Position numbers and translations under genes: made by a program. Source: JBDTMC01 sp039934475 (GTDB lineage: Bacteria; Acidobacteriota; Terriglobia; Bryobacterales; Bryobacteraceae). From it: a DNA stretch of 15,150 nucleotides. How positions within the stretch are numbered: the first letter of the stretch is position 1; each line of letters opens with the position of its first letter. The notes under the pieces are model-generated. The model saw only the letters and a list, made by a program, of their open reading frames with translations, was not told the DNA's origin and searched no databases. The stretch is from positions 1 to 15,150 of the forward strand of contig JBDTMC010000157.1 of assembly GCA_039934475.1 (NCBI GenBank), in the 5' to 3' direction. Positions 8,420-15,054 of the stretch are shown in pieces.

Positions 8420-8451
8420 ATCCCGATGGGATCACGAGGGCCACCCGCGTG

Positions 8452-8877
8452 CTAGCGGGATCCGGCAATGGTTTCCACGGCTGGGGCGGCAGAGGCGATG
8501 TTGGTGTAGGCGCGCTCCGCTTTGGAAACTGGCAATTCGAGGCCATACTGCTGACGGGTGCTGACTACCTGGCTCAAGAAATGGGTGCTGCCGTAACGGT
8601 GGAAGACCACGGAGCTATACTCGCCGGGGGCGCGTCCCGTGGGGTTGGTCGCAACGAAGATCGTGTTGCCCTTCGCCGACTGCAGGTCGATCCGGCTGCC
8701 GCTATGGACGGTAAACGTGTAGTCGCCGGCGGGAAGAGTCCTGCCCGCTGCCTGAAACTCGAAGGGGATGGCAACGCGCATGTCCGCCAAGTGTTGGGCA
8801 GAGGCGATGGGCGCGGCTGAGGTGGCAACGAATCCGATTGCGATTAGCAATGCTGAGTGGATCATCAAGTTCTTCAT
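8452..8877 (-). CDS. Small secreted protein of unknown function
   Basis: The start is the ATG at 8877 (141 residues), chosen because AAGGAG lies six bases upstream and because a clean signal peptide begins there (MKNLMIHSALLIAIGF through ASAQ, cleavage near residue 27). The open frame extends 23 codons further upstream but has no support there. The mature part is about 114 residues and looks beta-rich: VAIPFEFQAAGRTLPAGDYTF near residue 34, then SRIDLQSAKGNTIFV, SSVVFHRYGSTHFLSQV and a short tail. The pattern of PFxFxAxGxxLPAGxY recurs in small exported proteins of Acidobacteriota, none of which I can assign a role. The gene stands alone, with its own promoter, upstream of the palindromic spacer. 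Likely periplasmic or extracellular; function unknown. Confidence 0.85.
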   Translation of the reverse strand: MKNLMIHSALLIAIGFVATSAAPIASAQHLADMRVAIPFEFQAAGRTLPAGDYTFTVHSGSRIDLQSAKGNTIFVATNPTGRAPGEYSSVVFHRYGSTHFLSQVVSTRQQYGLELPVSKAERAYTNIASAAPAVETIAGSR

Positions 8878-8883
8878 TTTGGG

Positions 8884-8889
8884 CTCCTT
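8884..8889 (-). promoter_or_regulatory. Shine-Dalgarno AAGGAG deciding the start at 8877
   Basis: On the minus strand AAGGAG is followed by six bases and then the ATG at 8877. This is the strongest ribosome binding site on the minus strand here and settles the start of the small secreted protein in favour of the internal ATG. Confidence 0.8.
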
Positions 8890-8910
8890 ATGGCGTCTAG
8901 TGCCAAATCG

Positions 8911-8938
8911 ATAATACGATCTAATCGACAGAAAACAA
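8911..8938 (-). promoter_or_regulatory. Probable sigma-70-type promoter of the small secreted protein gene
   Basis: Minus strand: TTGTTT (8938 to 8933), a 16-base spacer, then TATTAT (8916 to 8911). The predicted transcript start near 8904 leaves a leader of about 27 bases that holds the AAGGAG site. The -10 box is close to consensus, the -35 partly. The region is AT-rich compared with its surroundings. Confidence 0.55.
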
Positions 8939-9111
8939 TACGTCATAAGACGCCATGAACGCGTGGCGCGCTTTGGCGACTTACAGGTACAGATTGGCGA
9001 GAATCAGTGACATTGAAATTAGCGCGTGCCGGAATGAGCGGCCGGCGACGTCCGGTGGCCGCCTACACCCGTACTCAGGCTGCAGTGCTGTTGCGGTGGC
9101 CGTGCTCTAGG

Positions 9112-9735
9112 TCAGTCAATCCGTATCAGGACGCCTGCGCCGGGGGCCAGCCAGTTCCCTTCCCCGCCAAGTTCGCCCTGCTTGCCGCTGGCTGAGGAGA
9201 CACGGACGAGTTTCGCACTCTTGTTCTTCAAGGCCACTTGGAAGGTGGCCGATTCCTTCAGATCCTTGTTGACGAGCATGACCCAGGGGTGACCGTCGGG
9301 ATCGACGAATTCCCCGACGATGAAGCGGCCCGTGGATTTCAAGTCTTCGATCAACGGTGTTCCGGTGGGCGTCGATAGGGGCCAGTGGTAGACGCCCGTG
9401 CTGCGTAGCTTGGAAAGACTCGGAGCCAGCGCGTGGACCTGCTCGGTAATGCGGCGAAGCATGTCCCAGGTTGCGGTCCTGTTGCCCTGGATATCAATAG
9501 GCGCCAGGCGGAAGTTACCGATGTCAGGGTTGAAGTAGGTGAAGAACTGAATGCCGCGGCCGCCATAGGCCAAGGTCGCGTAGACCTGGAGGTGGAAAGT
9601 GGCATCCGATGGTTCCATGTAGCGGAAGTGCGCGTTTGAGAGAACACAGTTCCAGAAGGAGATTCCGGCTTCCAGGCTGATGTGCCGAACCGCTTCGAGG
9701 TTGTCGTAGAACCGCTGATTCATTTCCCCATTCAA
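9112..9735 (-). CDS. C-terminal part of a frameshifted TIM-barrel glycoside-hydrolase-like protein
   Basis: The frame is open from about 9884, after a TGA, down to the stop at 9112. The listed 5' end at 9735 is only an in-frame TTG; the coding match really begins upstream with SPHQLGAESYEAYLRAYLKL and LPYVSWDNYSLL. The segment continues as a TIM barrel of the glycoside hydrolase kind: SFWNCVLSNAHFRYMEPSDA, then QVYATLAYGGRGIQFFTYF, which matches the late strands of barrels such as beta-galactosidase-like enzymes, then a beta-sandwich C-terminal domain (FIVGEFVDPDGHPWVMLVNK, APGAGVLIRID). It lacks a signal peptide and the acid/base region, both of which are in the other fragment (9780-10352). 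It is therefore not a complete gene by itself. The shift may be a true mutation, a recoding site or a sequencing error. Confidence 0.75.
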   Translation of the reverse strand: MNGEMNQRFYDNLEAVRHISLEAGISFWNCVLSNAHFRYMEPSDATFHLQVYATLAYGGRGIQFFTYFNPDIGNFRLAPIDIQGNRTATWDMLRRITEQVHALAPSLSKLRSTGVYHWPLSTPTGTPLIEDLKSTGRFIVGEFVDPDGHPWVMLVNKDLKESATFQVALKNKSAKLVRVSSASGKQGELGGEGNWLAPGAGVLIRID

Positions 9736-9779
9736 CAGGGAGTAATTGTCCCAACTGACGTAGGGAAGCGGAATCAGCT

Positions 9780-10352
9780 TTAGGTAGGCGCGGAGATAGG
9801 CTTCGTAGGACTCGGCACCGAGTTGATGAGGACTGGCGCGACGCCTTGCTCGGCCAGGCTGAACTCGGCGCCGAGTTGCTCAGGAGTGGCGTAGGTGGGA
9901 AACAGATTGACGTACGGAAGCTGCTCGGGCATGGCTTTGCGGAGTACTGCGGCGATACGGCCGAGGATGGGCATTTGCGCGGTGCTGGGTTCGTCCCGCA
10001 GGTAGACGCCGAAGGCCGCTGGGTGTCCGGAGATTTTCGTTTTCAGGTCGGCAACTGCCTTCTGAATCTCGGCATCGGTGGCTTCGTTGCGCTCGATCAT
10101 GCGGTCAATGGGACCATAGTTGACGAGGCAGGACAGGCCCGCTGCCTGGACCTTGTCGAGGTCCTCGGGCTGGCAGAAACCGCTCACATTCAGGCCGGCT
10201 TGTTTCATCAGCGCGAGGTTCCCGGCATCGGTCGGCGACGGGTTCCAGGCAATTATGGGGAATGTGGCCGCTGGAACCGGTTCGACTTTGGCAATCCAAG
10301 ACTGATCGGCAAGAAGCGGTAGCGTCAGGAGGAAAAAGAGGCAGCGGCGCAT
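9780..10352 (-). CDS. N-terminal part of a frameshifted secreted TIM-barrel glycoside-hydrolase-like protein
   Basis: The ATG at 10352 opens with a signal peptide (MRRCLFFLLTLPLLA), so export is expected. The barrel follows: FPIIAWNPSPTDAGNLALMK at 31-50, GLNVSGFC, LSCLVNYG, and GHPAAFGVYLRDEPS at 109-123. The D120-E121 pair at the end of that strand sits where many (beta/alpha)8 glycosidases carry the acid/base glutamate. YVNLFPTYATPEQLGAE at 147-163 is followed by about 27 residues unlike the family (ending KPISAPT) and a stop at 9780. The proper continuation lies in another frame of the same strand (9112-9735). The change of frame coincides with an imperfect direct repeat of period 53 bp. 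Substrate unknown. It diverges from the SH3b gene with overlapping start codons. Confidence 0.75.
   Translation of the reverse strand: MRRCLFFLLTLPLLADQSWIAKVEPVPAATFPIIAWNPSPTDAGNLALMKQAGLNVSGFCQPEDLDKVQAAGLSCLVNYGPIDRMIERNEATDAEIQKAVADLKTKISGHPAAFGVYLRDEPSTAQMPILGRIAAVLRKAMPEQLPYVNLFPTYATPEQLGAEFSLAEQGVAPVLINSVPSPTKPISAPT
9811..9892. repeat. Imperfect direct repeat, period 53 bp, at the frameshift
   Basis: The 29 bases at 9811-9839 match 9864-9892 at 24 positions (both start CTCGGC[a/g]CCGAGTTG). Each copy encodes nearly the same peptide on the minus strand: TPEQLGAE in the upstream copy and SPHQLGAE in the downstream copy, but in different frames because 53 is not a multiple of three. Removing 53 bp joins the N-terminal part directly to SYEAYLRAYL of the C-terminal part. 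Confidence 0.7.
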
Positions 10353-11046
10353 GTGTATGTCATATGCTATAACGCAGGTATTGCCAAAGAGAATCCGCCT
10401 GCTCTTACCGCTGTTCGCAATTTGCCTCCTCAGCCAAGCCCAGACGCCGCCGGTGCTTCAGCTCTATCCGGTGGACGACACATCGCGTGACTCGTCATTT
10501 CGGGCGTATATCGGGAAGCTGCGCTCCGCCGTGAAGGGTCGGAAGGTGGAAGCACTACGCAAGCTGACGGCCGAAGATGTCTTTGTCGGTCCAGGCGACA
10601 AAGACAAGGGTTGGGAGAAGTTCATGGCAGCGTGGCATCCCGACGATCGCGAGAACACGGCACTGTGGCTGGCACTCTCGGACCTGATTTCACTGGGAGC
10701 GATTCGGGAACATCCGAGCTTGTTCCTCTCCCCATACCTAGTCTGGCGGTTCCCTCGCAACTTGGCCGTGGACACCCACCTCGTAGTAATCCGGGACAAA
10801 GTGGCGCTGCGGGAGACGCCGGCGATGAATGGGCGGACAGTCGCCTCGCTGTCGTTCGACATTGTGCTGCGGCTTGACCCGGTGGAAGGTCAGGAAAGTT
10901 TGGTTCAGTGGGTCCATGTTCGCACCTTCGATGGCAAGAGCGGATACCTCACCAGCCGCGACGTGATGAGCCCGGTGATGCCACGGGCGCAATTCGGATT
11001 GCGTCACGGACGATGGCTGCTGGTCGCCTTGGAAGGCGCGGATTAG
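10351..11046 (+). CDS. Secreted protein with bacterial SH3-like domain
   Basis: From the ATG at 10351 it has 231 residues. The TTG at 10381 is an attractive alternative, giving a textbook signal peptide (MPKRIRLLLPLFAICLLSQAQ) and avoiding start codons shared with the divergent gene; neither start has a clear Shine-Dalgarno sequence. Residues 49-100 (FRAYIGKLRSAVKGRKVEAL, then TAEDVFVGPGDKDKGW) resemble an NTF2-like helical entry often paired with SH3b. Residues 140-210 look like an SH3b domain: VIRDKVALRETPAMNGRTVA, LSFDIVLRLDP, WVHVRTFDGKSGYLTSRDVM, the last with the typical GYL/GWV strand. SH3b domains in exported proteins commonly bind peptidoglycan or peptides. The next gene begins 14 bp downstream, so both are probably co-transcribed. 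No enzyme activity is suggested. Confidence 0.8.
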   Translation: MCMSYAITQVLPKRIRLLLPLFAICLLSQAQTPPVLQLYPVDDTSRDSSFRAYIGKLRSAVKGRKVEALRKLTAEDVFVGPGDKDKGWEKFMAAWHPDDRENTALWLALSDLISLGAIREHPSLFLSPYLVWRFPRNLAVDTHLVVIRDKVALRETPAMNGRTVASLSFDIVLRLDPVEGQESLVQWVHVRTFDGKSGYLTSRDVMSPVMPRAQFGLRHGRWLLVALEGAD

Positions 11047-11060
11047 TAGAATCGTCTGCG

Positions 11061-12374
11061 ATGACTCGCCGCACGTTCGCTACTTCCCTGCTTGCCGCAC
11101 CGGTGATGCCGGCCTTCGCACAACAGCAGACCGCCCGCCGCACAACCGGGCTTCCGCCGCTCAAGATCACGGGTGTAAAAGTGATCCCGACGTCGGGCGG
11201 GGCGAACTATCGTTGGATCTTCGTCAAAGTTCTTACCAGTGAACCGGGACTGTATGGGATCGGCTCAGCTTCTAACCACTTCTCTACATATGCGGTGATC
11301 GCGGCTTTGGAGAAGCATCTTACGCCGTTCCTGATTGGAAAGGATCCCGATCGAATCGAGGACTTGTGGCAGTCGTCTCATTTGCGGACCTATTGGCGCA
11401 ACGGCGGCGTGAATAACAACGTGTTGAGCGGTCTCGATATGGCCTTATGGGATATCAAAGGCAAACGCGCGGGCATGCCTCTGTACGACCTGCTGGGCGG
11501 GAAAGTACGCGACGCGGTTCCCTGCTATGACCATGTTGGGGGCGACTCTCAGGAAGCCTGCGTGGAAGCGGTCCACGGGGCTGTGGAACAGGGTTTTCGT
11601 TTTGTCCGGGTGCAGCTGGGCGGTTACGGCGGTGGTGGATTCCTACCGGCGGGCAGCGGCGAACGGCCGGAAGGCGGCAACCAGGGAATTGCCTTTGACG
11701 AGGAACGATTCGTGGACACGATCCCACGGCTCTTCGAATATGTCCGGTCAAAGGTGGGCTTCGAGCCGAAACTGCTGCACGACGTCCATTCCCACCTTTC
11801 GGGAAGCAACGCCGTAGAGTTTTGCCGCCGCATGCAACATCTGCAGATGTTCTTCCTTGAGGATGTCCTGCCGCCGGAGCAACTCGCCTGGTACAAACAG
11901 ATCCGGCAAATCTGCTCCACGCCCCAGGCGGTGGGCGAGGTCTTTTCTCATCCCTTCGAATACCTACCACTTGTCACGGACCGGCTGATCGACTTTGTGC
12001 GCTGCCGCGTTTCCGCGATTGGAGGCATTTCACCGGCGAAGAAGCTGGCTAATTTTTGCGAGCCTTTTGGCGTGCGGACCGCATTTCAGGAAGGCGGTGA
12101 AAACGATCCGGTGAATCTGCTGGCGGCCTATCACATCGATATCTCAAGTCCGGCGTTCGGTGTTCAGGAAGAGAATCACTTCCCGGATTCCGCTCGCGAG
12201 ATGCTGCCGGGAAGTGCGGAGATCAGACGCGGGTACTTGTATGGCAGCGGCAAGCCGGGCCTCGGAATTGACCTCAATGAGTCGCTGGCGGCGAAGTATC
12301 CCCTCAAGCCGATGCCCGACGGTTCGCCCTATCCGCTGGACCGGACGGTGGATGGCGCGTTGGTGAAGCCATAG
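11061..12374 (+). CDS. Tat-exported enolase-superfamily enzyme, mannonate dehydratase / RspA-like
   Basis: The ATG at 11061 gives 437 residues and starts with a twin-arginine signal (MTRRTFATSLLAAPVMPAFA), which favours it over the open frame further upstream. The rest is an enolase-superfamily protein: capping domain (KITGVKVIPTSGGANYRWIF), SGLDMALWDIKGKRAGMPLY at 123-142 and a barrel with LLHDVHSHLSG at 238-248, FFLEDVLPPE at 264-273 and AVGEVFSHP at 290-298. D241, E267 and E293 have exactly the spacing of the Mg2+ ligands of D-mannonate dehydratase (210/236/262 in the Novosphingobium enzyme), and H243 matches its His212. FRFVRVQLGGYGG carries the matching arginine. The usual HGxTDLSP segment is replaced by QEGGENDP at 343-350, so the second catalytic histidine seems absent. 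Family firm; reaction uncertain, perhaps another acid-sugar dehydration. Confidence 0.88.
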   Translation: MTRRTFATSLLAAPVMPAFAQQQTARRTTGLPPLKITGVKVIPTSGGANYRWIFVKVLTSEPGLYGIGSASNHFSTYAVIAALEKHLTPFLIGKDPDRIEDLWQSSHLRTYWRNGGVNNNVLSGLDMALWDIKGKRAGMPLYDLLGGKVRDAVPCYDHVGGDSQEACVEAVHGAVEQGFRFVRVQLGGYGGGGFLPAGSGERPEGGNQGIAFDEERFVDTIPRLFEYVRSKVGFEPKLLHDVHSHLSGSNAVEFCRRMQHLQMFFLEDVLPPEQLAWYKQIRQICSTPQAVGEVFSHPFEYLPLVTDRLIDFVRCRVSAIGGISPAKKLANFCEPFGVRTAFQEGGENDPVNLLAAYHIDISSPAFGVQEENHFPDSAREMLPGSAEIRRGYLYGSGKPGLGIDLNESLAAKYPLKPMPDGSPYPLDRTVDGALVKP

Positions 12375-12420
12375 TTTGGCAGTAGCAGTGCTTCTGGCTT
12401 TGGTGGTCTTTCGGTCGATG

Positions 12421-12440
12421 AATACAGCCGATCCTGTATT
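12421..12440. repeat. 7-bp perfect inverted repeat AATACAG-ccgatc-CTGTATT
   Basis: AATACAG at 12421-12427 pairs exactly with CTGTATT at 12434-12440 around a 6-base loop. It lies in the 114-bp spacer between the enolase-superfamily gene and the first glycosyltransferase. No T-run follows, so it is not a classical terminator; an operator for the downstream operon is possible. A smaller arm pair CAGAC/GTCTG at 12455-12469 lies just before the ribosome binding site. Confidence 0.45.
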
Positions 12441-12475
12441 GGCTCCGGCCGCCTCAGACCGCTAGTCTGGGCAGA

Positions 12476-12480
12476 GGAGG
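12476..12480 (+). promoter_or_regulatory. Shine-Dalgarno GGAGG deciding the start at 12489
   Basis: GGAGG (within AGAGGAGG) is eight bases from the ATG at 12489 but only two from the in-frame TTG at 12483, so the ATG is the real start of the first glycosyltransferase. Confidence 0.8.
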
Positions 12481-12488
12481 CATTGTCG

Positions 12489-13715
12489 ATGGCAGACTTC
12501 TATCAAACAGGGGTGGTGACCACCCTGCATCGGCTTACCCCGAACAGCATCGAACGGCTGGAAGCGGATCTGGAAAAATTTTCCAGAAATAAACCGATCG
12601 GCCTGGTTCTGCCGGCCCTCTATTCAGAGTTTGAATCGATGGCGATGCAGCGCATCGTCACCGAACTGCGCAAAGTAAGATATTTGCAGCGGATCGTGGT
12701 GGTGCTGGCGAGGGCGAACCAGGATCAATTCGAAAAAGCGCGCAGTTATTTCCGCGATTTTTACACACCGGTGGACGTAATTTGGATCAATAGCGAGCGC
12801 ATACAGGCGTTGTTCCGGATGCTGGAAGAGCGAGGACTAGGCGCAGGACCAGATGGGAAAGGCCGGTCCTGCTGGTTGGCTTATGGCTATTTGCTGGCAA
12901 TGCGCGATTGCGGTGTGATCGCTCTGCACGACTGCGACATCGTCAACTACGATCGGCAGTTGTTGGCCCGTCTATGCTATGCGATCGCCCATCCACACCT
13001 CCCTTTCGATTTCTGCAAGGGTTACTATGCGCGCGTTACCGATCGCATGCACGGACGGGTGACGCGGTTGTTTATGACGCCGCTGATCCGAGCCTTGGAT
13101 GGAATGGCCCCCGGCACTTTATTTCTCCAGTATTTGGACAGCTTCCGCTATCCTCTGGCGGGGGAATTCGCAATGGACGTGGATCTGGCGAGGGTAAACC
13201 GGATTCCGGCGGACTGGGGTCTTGAAGTGGGTGTACTGGCCGAAGTGTTCCGCAACTGCGCCGTGGCAAGGACCTGTCAGGTAGATCTGACCGACAACTA
13301 CGAGCACAAGCACCAGACGTTGTCTGCCGACGACGCTACCAAGGGGTTGGCACGGATGACGGCCGATATCTCGAAATCGCTGTTCTCGACGCTAGCGTCG
13401 GAGGGTGTGGTGTTCTCCGCCGAACACTTCCGTACGTTGGAGGTGCGGTACGTGCGCATGGCTCAGGATACGATCGCGCGCTACTACGCGGACGCCATGT
13501 TGAACGGCTTGAAATTCGACAGGCACGCGGAAGAGCAGGCCGTGACTGTGTTCGCGAAAAGCCTGCGCAAAGCCGCTGCCGATTTCATCGAAGACCCGAC
13601 TGGGCTGCCGCTGATCCCGAATTGGAACCGGGTGTTGGCGGCAGTACCGGAGTTCTTCGGCCTGCTGCAGGATGCCGTGGAGAAGGACTCCCGGCAGCTT
13701 GCCCGGACTGCTTGA
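12489..13715 (+). CDS. GT81-like glycosyltransferase, putative glucosyl-3-phosphoglycerate synthase
   Basis: The product is 408 residues, cytoplasmic by sequence. GpgS transfers glucose from an NDP-glucose donor to 3-phosphoglycerate. The order of motifs follows retaining GT-A enzymes of that family: GLVLPALYSE at 38-47, GKGRS at 123-127, the metal-binding ALHDCDIVNYD at 145-155 with H147, D148 and D150, KGYYAR at 177-182, GRVTRLF at 189-195, YPLAGEFAM at 221-229, DWGLEVGVLAEV at 242-253 and QVDLTDNYEHKHQ at 264-276. The pattern KGYY / GRVTRL / PLAGE / GLEVG / xHKHQ is shared with mycobacterial and Persephonella GpgS. A helical C-terminal region of about 130 residues follows. The next gene starts 10 bp later and is another glycosyltransferase. 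The acceptor is inferred; no phosphatase is visible here. Confidence 0.82.
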   Translation: MADFYQTGVVTTLHRLTPNSIERLEADLEKFSRNKPIGLVLPALYSEFESMAMQRIVTELRKVRYLQRIVVVLARANQDQFEKARSYFRDFYTPVDVIWINSERIQALFRMLEERGLGAGPDGKGRSCWLAYGYLLAMRDCGVIALHDCDIVNYDRQLLARLCYAIAHPHLPFDFCKGYYARVTDRMHGRVTRLFMTPLIRALDGMAPGTLFLQYLDSFRYPLAGEFAMDVDLARVNRIPADWGLEVGVLAEVFRNCAVARTCQVDLTDNYEHKHQTLSADDATKGLARMTADISKSLFSTLASEGVVFSAEHFRTLEVRYVRMAQDTIARYYADAMLNGLKFDRHAEEQAVTVFAKSLRKAAADFIEDPTGLPLIPNWNRVLAAVPEFFGLLQDAVEKDSRQLARTA

Positions 13716-13725
13716 AGGAGCGCCC

Positions 13726-15051
13726 ATGGAGGAGCAGCCCCTACCGCCAGAAGCCAAGCACGCGGCAGACGTCATTCGCCGCGCCGATATCGTTATTGGC
13801 ATTCCGAGCTACAACAATGGGCGGACGATTGGCCATGTGGTGCGCGCCGCCAACGCCGGGCTGGCGAAGTACTTTCCCCAGCTCACGGCGGTAGTGATCA
13901 ACTCGGACGGAGGCTCCACCGACAACACACGTGAGGCCGTTCTCTCGGCGCAAGTAGAGGACGGCCATCTGATGCTGTTCTCTACGCCGCAGACGGTGGC
14001 CCACCGCCTCTCGTTCCCGTATCACGGCATCCCCGGCAAGGGAAGCGCGTTTCGCCTGATCTTCCAAATGGCGAAACAGCTGGATGCCAAAGTGTGTGCG
14101 GTGGTGGACTCGGATCTGCGGTCAATTACACCGGAGTGGATCGATTTGCTGGTGCGGCCGATTCTGCTTGCCGATTTTGACTTTGTGGCGCCCTACTACC
14201 AGCGGCACAAGTATGACGGGACGATCACCAACAGCATCGTCTATCCGTTGACGAGGATGCTGTATGGACTGCGGGTGCGGCAGCCGATCGGCGGGGAGTT
14301 CGGGATCTCTGCGCGGCTGATCAGCCGCTATCTGGAACGACGGGATTGGGAGGCCGATGTGGCCCGCTTCGGCATCGACATCTGGATGACGACGATCGCG
14401 ATCGCGGAAGGATTTCGGGTTTGTCAGAGCTTTCTTGGAGCCAAGCTGCACGATGCCAAAGACCCGGGTTCGGACCTCAGTGCCATGCTGCAACAAGTGG
14501 CCGGCAGCGTTTTCTCCCTGATGCAGGAGTATGCGCCGGTGTGGCAGCACAGCAGCGGCAGTACGCCGGCGGAACTGTTTGGATTCCGGTTTGACGTGGG
14601 GCTGGATCCGATTCAAGTGAACGTCGACCGCATGGTGAAAGGGTTCCAGCGCGGCTGTGAGGACTTGGGCGAAGTGTGGGAAACGGTGCTGGAAGCAGAC
14701 ACATTTGCGGAAGTGCGGAGGCTAGGCACAATCACACCGGGCGCGTCGTTCCACATGGACGATGAGTTGTGGACCAAAGTAGTGTTCGATTTCGCCTGCG
14801 CTTACCGGGCAAAGACGCTGGCTAGAGGCACGCTGCTGGGATCGTTGACACCACTCTACCTGGGCAGGGTGGCTTCGTTTGTGCGGGAGAACGAAGATCT
14901 GGTTGCAAGCGAGGTGGAAGACAAGATCGAGCAACTCTGCCTCAACTTTGAAGAAATGAAGCCGGAACTGATCAGACGCTGGAATGCGGAGCCGCTTGCA
15001 GGCAGAGGGTTCAGCACAGCGCAGGATGACAAGGCCAAACTGGAGGTTTGA
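13726..15051 (+). CDS. GT-A glycosyltransferase, mannosylglycerate/glucosylglycerate synthase-like
   Basis: The ATG at 13726 is chosen because AAGGAG ends five bases before it (13715-13720); it gives 441 residues. The GT-A fold shows IPSYNN at 26-31, NSDGGSTDNT at 59-68, PGKGSAFR at 103-110, the DXD metal site DSDLRS at 128-133, then PYYQRHKYDGTITNSI, PIGGEFG at 187-193, FGIDIWM at 215-221 and KLHDAKDPG at 240-248, whose histidine is a likely metal ligand. This order (GKG, DxD, TxxI, PxGGE, WGID/FGID, KxH) is that of the Rhodothermus mannosylglycerate synthase (GT78) and related glucosylglycerate synthases, which act on D-glycerate. A helical C-terminal domain with HMDDELWTKVVFDF (343-356) also fits. 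It may alternatively extend the product of the preceding gene, as in mannosylglucosylglycerate synthesis. No membrane segment. Donor and acceptor are not determined by sequence. Confidence 0.8.
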   Translation: MEEQPLPPEAKHAADVIRRADIVIGIPSYNNGRTIGHVVRAANAGLAKYFPQLTAVVINSDGGSTDNTREAVLSAQVEDGHLMLFSTPQTVAHRLSFPYHGIPGKGSAFRLIFQMAKQLDAKVCAVVDSDLRSITPEWIDLLVRPILLADFDFVAPYYQRHKYDGTITNSIVYPLTRMLYGLRVRQPIGGEFGISARLISRYLERRDWEADVARFGIDIWMTTIAIAEGFRVCQSFLGAKLHDAKDPGSDLSAMLQQVAGSVFSLMQEYAPVWQHSSGSTPAELFGFRFDVGLDPIQVNVDRMVKGFQRGCEDLGEVWETVLEADTFAEVRRLGTITPGASFHMDDELWTKVVFDFACAYRAKTLARGTLLGSLTPLYLGRVASFVRENEDLVASEVEDKIEQLCLNFEEMKPELIRRWNAEPLAGRGFSTAQDDKAKLEV

Positions 15052-15054
15052 CCA

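Larger units (their letters stand above)
8247..8463. repeat. Palindromic element with nested inverted repeats upstream of valS
   Basis: Nearly the entire spacer between the secreted-protein gene and valS is built of inverted repeats. Outer arms: CCCTCGCGTGATATCCC at 8251-8267 against GGGATCACGAGGG at 8428-8440, matching apart from two dinucleotide insertions, and GGATCCC at 8247-8253 against GGGATCC at 8457-8463. Inside are hairpins at 8261-8278, 8311-8324 (AGGGC ccga GCCCT), 8351-8419 and 8420-8432 (ATCCC gat GGGAT). No open frame uses it. It could be a short non-autonomous mobile or REP-like element, or a structured leader of the valS operon. No T-rich tract is present for an intrinsic terminator. 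Confidence 0.6.

Noticed and set aside
8215..8451. T-box or other amino-acid-responsive leader for valS
   Set aside because: No T-box consensus (AGGGTGGNACCGCG) is visible on the minus strand, and the hairpins lack a T-run terminator.
8947..9111. Spacer between the two secreted-protein genes, checked for a terminator or small gene
   Set aside because: Only weak GC-rich arms (GGCCGG/CCGGTGGCC) without a T-run; no supported gene or RNA.
10908..11060. N-terminal extension of the enolase-superfamily gene in the open frame
   Set aside because: It overlaps the SH3b gene and would bury the twin-arginine signal that begins at the ATG at 11061.
11455..11970. 171-codon minus-strand frame inside the enolase-superfamily gene
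   Set aside because: Arginine- and proline-rich antisense translation over conserved active-site motifs of the real gene.
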